Below are positions 6,816-8,822 of a DNA stretch of 8,822 bases, in pieces. Source of the DNA: Candidatus Zhuqueibacterota bacterium RBG_16_48_16 (GTDB taxonomy: Bacteria > Zhuqueibacterota > Zhuqueibacteria > Residuimicrobiales > Sediminimicrobiaceae); assembly GCA_001771235.1 (NCBI GenBank), contig METF01000040.1:1-8822 (forward strand), written 5' to 3'. A model generated the notes under the pieces. That model saw only the letters and a list, made by a program, of their open reading frames with translations. It was not told the DNA's origin and searched no databases. The stretch's first letter is position 1, and each line of letters begins with the position of its first letter. The position numbers and the translations under genes are program-made.

Positions 6816-6926
6816 GATCCCGTCCGCACCTTACTTGTAAATTCGCACATTCTAATAACTCATCAATTAAAATAAAGTCTTTTAAAGCGTACGTAATTTG
6901 TTGACTTGTACTTCATCAAAGTCGAT

Positions 6927-7505
6927 TCATTTCTTTTGTCGACTATAAAAGTCCACTAACACGATGACTTGTGCAATTGTCGCTATGCGCAGGGCAAAAT
7001 CGAAGAAACGGTTGATGAAATAATATGTCGTGCTGTTAACCACCACAGTATCTCCGGGCTTCAATGTGGGGATAATGTCAGATTGGCCGGATTTCAAGTA
7101 TTTTTTTACATCAATTTCGATTACTTCCGGCTGGTTCTTTTGCCCATTTATAGCTTTAACGCCCCTGACCAGCTTGATGCTCTTTATCCTGGCTTCCTCG
7201 CGCGGGCCGCCGGCATAAGACAAGAGAGAGATCAAATCGGTCTCATAAGGAACCATATATTGTCCCGGCTTATTGACAAAACCCCAGACATTGACCGGCA
7301 TCAGCACCTGGTCCCTGTCGCCTAAAAAATACTGCGCTGCCCTTCCCTGGTCCGAAGCACCGGAAGAAGGGACTTGTGCCCTTGCATACTCCGGATTCAA
7401 AAGAGCCACAAAGGACAAGAGTAAACAAAACATGAAAGCTTTTAAAAGATAATTGGGCTTTACTTTTCCCCAACGATAATAATCGACACCTGCTTTGACC
7501 ACCAC
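6927..7505 (-). CDS. Short SLBB-domain polysaccharide export protein
   Basis: This is a secreted or membrane-anchored protein with an SLBB (soluble-ligand-binding beta-grasp) domain, probably a periplasmic part of the capsule/exopolysaccharide export machinery. The start chosen is GTG at 7505 (192 residues), with GGGAG seven bases upstream; TTG at 7523 would add six residues without such support. A basic segment and hydrophobic core (20-36) end at YARA, a signal-peptidase-type site near residue 43. The SLBB fold covers about 69-156, with VNVWGFVNKPGQYMVPYETDLISLLSYAGG and KPGDTVVV near its end. A C-terminal hydrophobic segment (166-186) precedes a short basic end. The N-terminal polysaccharide-export domain of Wza-type outer-membrane channels is absent. 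It is the first gene of the cluster, 111 bases before wzc, so a helper role in a Wza/Wzc complex is inferred. Confidence 0.85.
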   Translation of the reverse strand: MVVKAGVDYYRWGKVKPNYLLKAFMFCLLLSFVALLNPEYARAQVPSSGASDQGRAAQYFLGDRDQVLMPVNVWGFVNKPGQYMVPYETDLISLLSYAGGPREEARIKSIKLVRGVKAINGQKNQPEVIEIDVKKYLKSGQSDIIPTLKPGDTVVVNSTTYYFINRFFDFALRIATIAQVIVLVDFYSRQKK

Positions 7506-7731
7506 AATCCTACTCCCACACAAAGTTGAAACGCCTGACTAAAGCTGCCTGGATGCCCCCAACAATGATATTCTTAAAACCACTACAAAAACAATACCAG
7601 CGATCTCGATATTTCGCTTTCTCACATTGAGGGCACTATTTGATTAAGATAATTGCCTGGTTTACATACCGCTTACGATCCTTTGTTGTTCTGACCGACG
7701 TTAGTGAAGCACTCTTGATAATTTGCCTTTT

Positions 7732-7950
7732 TTATTTGTCCATGTATCGGAAATCTACATTGTCGCTAATTTGTACATTGTGCTGCCCCTGTGACTTCAG
7801 CCCCGCGCTATATCTCTTCTTATTAATGCAACCGCAACAAATGGGCTTAAAGGGGAGAAAGGTCACTTCTTGCACATCGACTACACCATCAATCCTGACC
7901 TGTCCGACTGATGACTCAATCCCAGCATGGCGTGAATATAATTCATTCAT
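7732..7950 (-). CDS. Doubtful 72-aa ORF in the leader
   Basis: The ORF encodes 72 residues starting MNELYSRHAG, with a Cys pair in ICCGC, and ends at a TAA. I do not recognise it. No Shine-Dalgarno sequence precedes the ATG, no signal peptide or membrane helix is apparent, and the opposite strand is open over almost the same span. It could be a leader peptide, a gene remnant or chance. The JUMPstart-like sequence overlaps it, which favours non-coding leader. Confidence 0.15.
   Translation of the reverse strand: MNELYSRHAGIESSVGQVRIDGVVDVQEVTFLPFKPICCGCINKKRYSAGLKSQGQHNVQISDNVDFRYMDK
7780..7800 (-). promoter_or_regulatory. Partial JUMPstart-like sequence
   Basis: The minus strand reads CTGAAGTCACAGGGGCAGC, which aligns with CTGTAAGTGACGGGGC of the downstream ops-like site (3593-3578) with two one-base gaps and one mismatch. 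The following ops core is defective: the GGT between GGGGC and AGC is missing. It lies about 275 bases before the SLBB gene. It may be a degenerate recruitment site or a chance match. Confidence 0.25.
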
Positions 7951-7954
7951 TTTT

Positions 7955-8012
7955 TAGATGCAATAAAAAATATTCCAGGTCAACAAAAAATTGCCGCTCA
8001 CGGTTGCATCTA
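7955..8012. repeat. 9-bp inverted repeat straddling the lolA stop codon
   Basis: TAGATGCAA (7955-7963) and TTGCATCTA (8004-8012) are perfect inverted copies separated by 40 bases; the second includes the lolA stop codon. A smaller nested hairpin, GGCAA with TTG-A-CC, lies between. On the minus strand the outer stem is followed by As and not Ts, so a classical terminator for lolA is not formed. It may be a processing or protective structure for the ftsK-lolA mRNA end. Confidence 0.4.
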
Positions 8013-8663
8013 TCTAAAATCTAAAACTTCATAATCACCAGGAATTTCTAAAGAGAAGTATTTCGCAGGAAAGTCGGGACCAAATTCCACTTTGTCAATG
8101 ACATATTGTGTTTCGTTTTCATTCAGATCTTGTTGTATCGCTCTTTTTATGATTCTTGTTTTACCCTCTATCCAAAGGTCGAGCTTGCGAATGAATGCTT
8201 CATCCGCTTTGGCCGTCAATTGCAGGTGCGACAATTCTTCATTCTCATCTTTTTCAGTCCCAATCATTTTTGCCGTGTAATCATTAAAATATTTTTCAAA
8301 AAACGATTTTAAAAAGGGATTTTCGTGCTCGTCAGGATTGGCATAGTCAATCGTCACCTGTTTATTGAGCTTGTTTAATGTCCACACTATTTTGCTGTCT
8401 GTTACGATAAGCTGATCCTGCGATTCAATGCGGAACTGAACACCGTCTTTGACGCATATTTTACCCTGAATCTCCTGCCTCTCGTCAGCCAATTTCCAGT
8501 AAAATATTTGGCTAAATTCCGCGCAAATATTCTTGTGGGATTCGTACTGTTCCCTGACTTGCTTTAAAAGCTCGTTTGCGTTCTGGCAGAATGCCCTGTA
8601 GGGAACAAAAAAAACAATTAAAAAAAACGCTAACATCACAGCACTATAAACACGATTCTTCAT
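8010..8663 (-). CDS. lolA: Outer-membrane lipoprotein carrier protein LolA
   Basis: LolA is the periplasmic shuttle that takes lipoproteins from the LolCDE transporter to the outer membrane. The start chosen is the ATG giving MKNRVYSAVM (217 residues), ten bases after the ftsK stop; an upstream ATG at 8708 overlaps ftsK and adds no signal-peptide feature. A signal peptide has a hydrophobic core at about 8-21, with cleavage probably near AFCQNA. The mature part shows the family pattern: NICAEFSQIF (45-54), GKICVKDGVQFRIES (67-81), LIVTDSKIVWTLNKLNKQVTIDY (85-107), and a later half with IDKVEFGPDFPAKYFSLEIP (189-208). RAFC is not a lipobox, so it is soluble and not lipidated. The neighbour ftsK is a common partner. 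Confidence 0.88.
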   Translation of the reverse strand: MKNRVYSAVMLAFFLIVFFVPYRAFCQNANELLKQVREQYESHKNICAEFSQIFYWKLADERQEIQGKICVKDGVQFRIESQDQLIVTDSKIVWTLNKLNKQVTIDYANPDEHENPFLKSFFEKYFNDYTAKMIGTEKDENEELSHLQLTAKADEAFIRKLDLWIEGKTRIIKRAIQQDLNENETQYVIDKVEFGPDFPAKYFSLEIPGDYEVLDFR

Positions 8664-8673
8664 TCCATACTCT

Positions 8674-8822
8674 CTATAATTCTTCGTCATTATTATTAAA
8701 AAAAACATTTTCCAATTCCTCGGGTGTCATCAACACATCGCGGGCTTTGCTGCCTTCGAACGGTCCGACCACACCGGCGGCTTCCAGCTCGTCGATCAAC
8801 CGGGCGGCACGTGAATAGCCCA
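8674..8822 (-). CDS. ftsK: DNA translocase FtsK, C-terminal gamma domain (partial)
   Basis: Only the last 48 residues are in the window; the gene runs off the right edge. GYSRAARLIDELEAAGVVGP, then FEGSKARDVLM, is the end of the FtsK/SpoIIIE gamma domain, the winged-helix that reads KOPS polarity sequences and, in E. coli FtsK, contacts XerD. It ends with an acidic tail (NNNDEEL). FtsK pumps the chromosome terminus at the division septum. lolA follows ten bases later, so the two are likely co-transcribed. Confidence 0.9.
   Translation of the reverse strand, partial: GYSRAARLIDELEAAGVVGPFEGSKARDVLMTPEELENVFFNNNDEEL

Larger units (their letters stand above)
7506..8009. other. Leader/intergenic region between lolA and the SLBB gene
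   Basis: I find no convincing gene in these 504 bases. On the minus strand a 72-codon ORF (7950-7732) starts at ATG without a ribosome-binding site and resembles nothing I know. No tRNA or recognisable riboswitch was seen. The region should contain the promoter of the polysaccharide cluster, but no -35/-10 pair stands out. A partial JUMPstart-like sequence (7780-7800) and an inverted repeat at the lolA end are listed separately. Long untranslated leaders are common upstream of RfaH-type operons. Confidence 0.6.

Noticed and set aside
6816..6926. Hairpin GACTT...AAGTC between the SLBB gene and wzc as a terminator
   Set aside because: The stem is only five pairs with no T-run, and the two genes are expected to be co-transcribed.
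7663..7673. AGCGGTATGTA on the minus strand as an ops element upstream of the SLBB gene
   Set aside because: Only the core GCGGTA matches. The pause pattern and the rest of the motif are missing.
7640..7957. 105-codon plus-strand ORF in the lolA-SLBB gap
   Set aside because: No ribosome-binding site or recognisable domain. Its hydrophobic and Cys-rich composition looks like a chance reading of non-coding DNA.
1..8822. tRNA genes, CRISPR arrays, insertion sequences, attachment sites
   Set aside because: None seen on reading both strands: no spaced repeat array, no transposase motif, no cloverleaf-like segment.

Overview
The window is a Gram-negative bacterial locus of moderate GC in which every convincing gene lies on the minus strand, so genes are read from high to low coordinates. 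LolA, an SLBB-type export protein and a Wzc-type co-polymerase/tyrosine kinase imply a double-membrane cell. The NusG paralogue (WYAFVTKPRHEKK, then KKWVETPLF) looks like the UpxY/RfaH-like proteins seen in Bacteroidota, Calditrichota and related groups. I cannot assign a phylum with confidence.

Layout in reading order. (1) 8822-8010: the C-terminal end of ftsK, then lolA ten bases later, a housekeeping pair. (2) 8009-7506: about 500 bases without a convincing gene. It holds an inverted repeat straddling the lolA stop, a doubtful 72-codon ORF, and a partial JUMPstart-like sequence. (3) 7505-3741: the capsule/exopolysaccharide export and control module, made of a short SLBB export protein, a Wzc/BY-kinase with a long tyrosine cluster, and a NusG-paralogue antiterminator. 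(4) 3740-3486: a 255-base leader with a terminator-like hairpin, a close match to the ops/JUMPstart element used by RfaH, and a possible promoter next to the following start codon. (5) 3485-348: cysQ, a nucleotide-sugar 6-dehydrogenase (WbpA/UDP-GlcNAc dehydrogenase type) and rfbA (dTDP-glucose synthesis). (6) 347-1: a doubtful 79-codon ORF over a strong AT-rich hairpin, then a short heptamer-type tandem repeat.

The genes fit one polysaccharide system. RfbA and the dehydrogenase make activated sugars. The Wzc-like protein controls chain length and is regulated by tyrosine autophosphorylation. The SLBB protein belongs to the export apparatus. The NusG paralogue would load onto RNA polymerase and let it read through the sugar genes.

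The most notable observation is that the ops-like element (11 of 12 bases of GGCGGTAGCGTG) lies in the leader directly after the antiterminator gene and before the sugar genes. A regulator and its own target site are therefore next to each other, mid-cluster, instead of at the operon's 5' end. A second, degenerate JUMPstart-like sequence lies upstream of the SLBB gene. These matches were made by eye and need motif statistics and comparison with related genomes.
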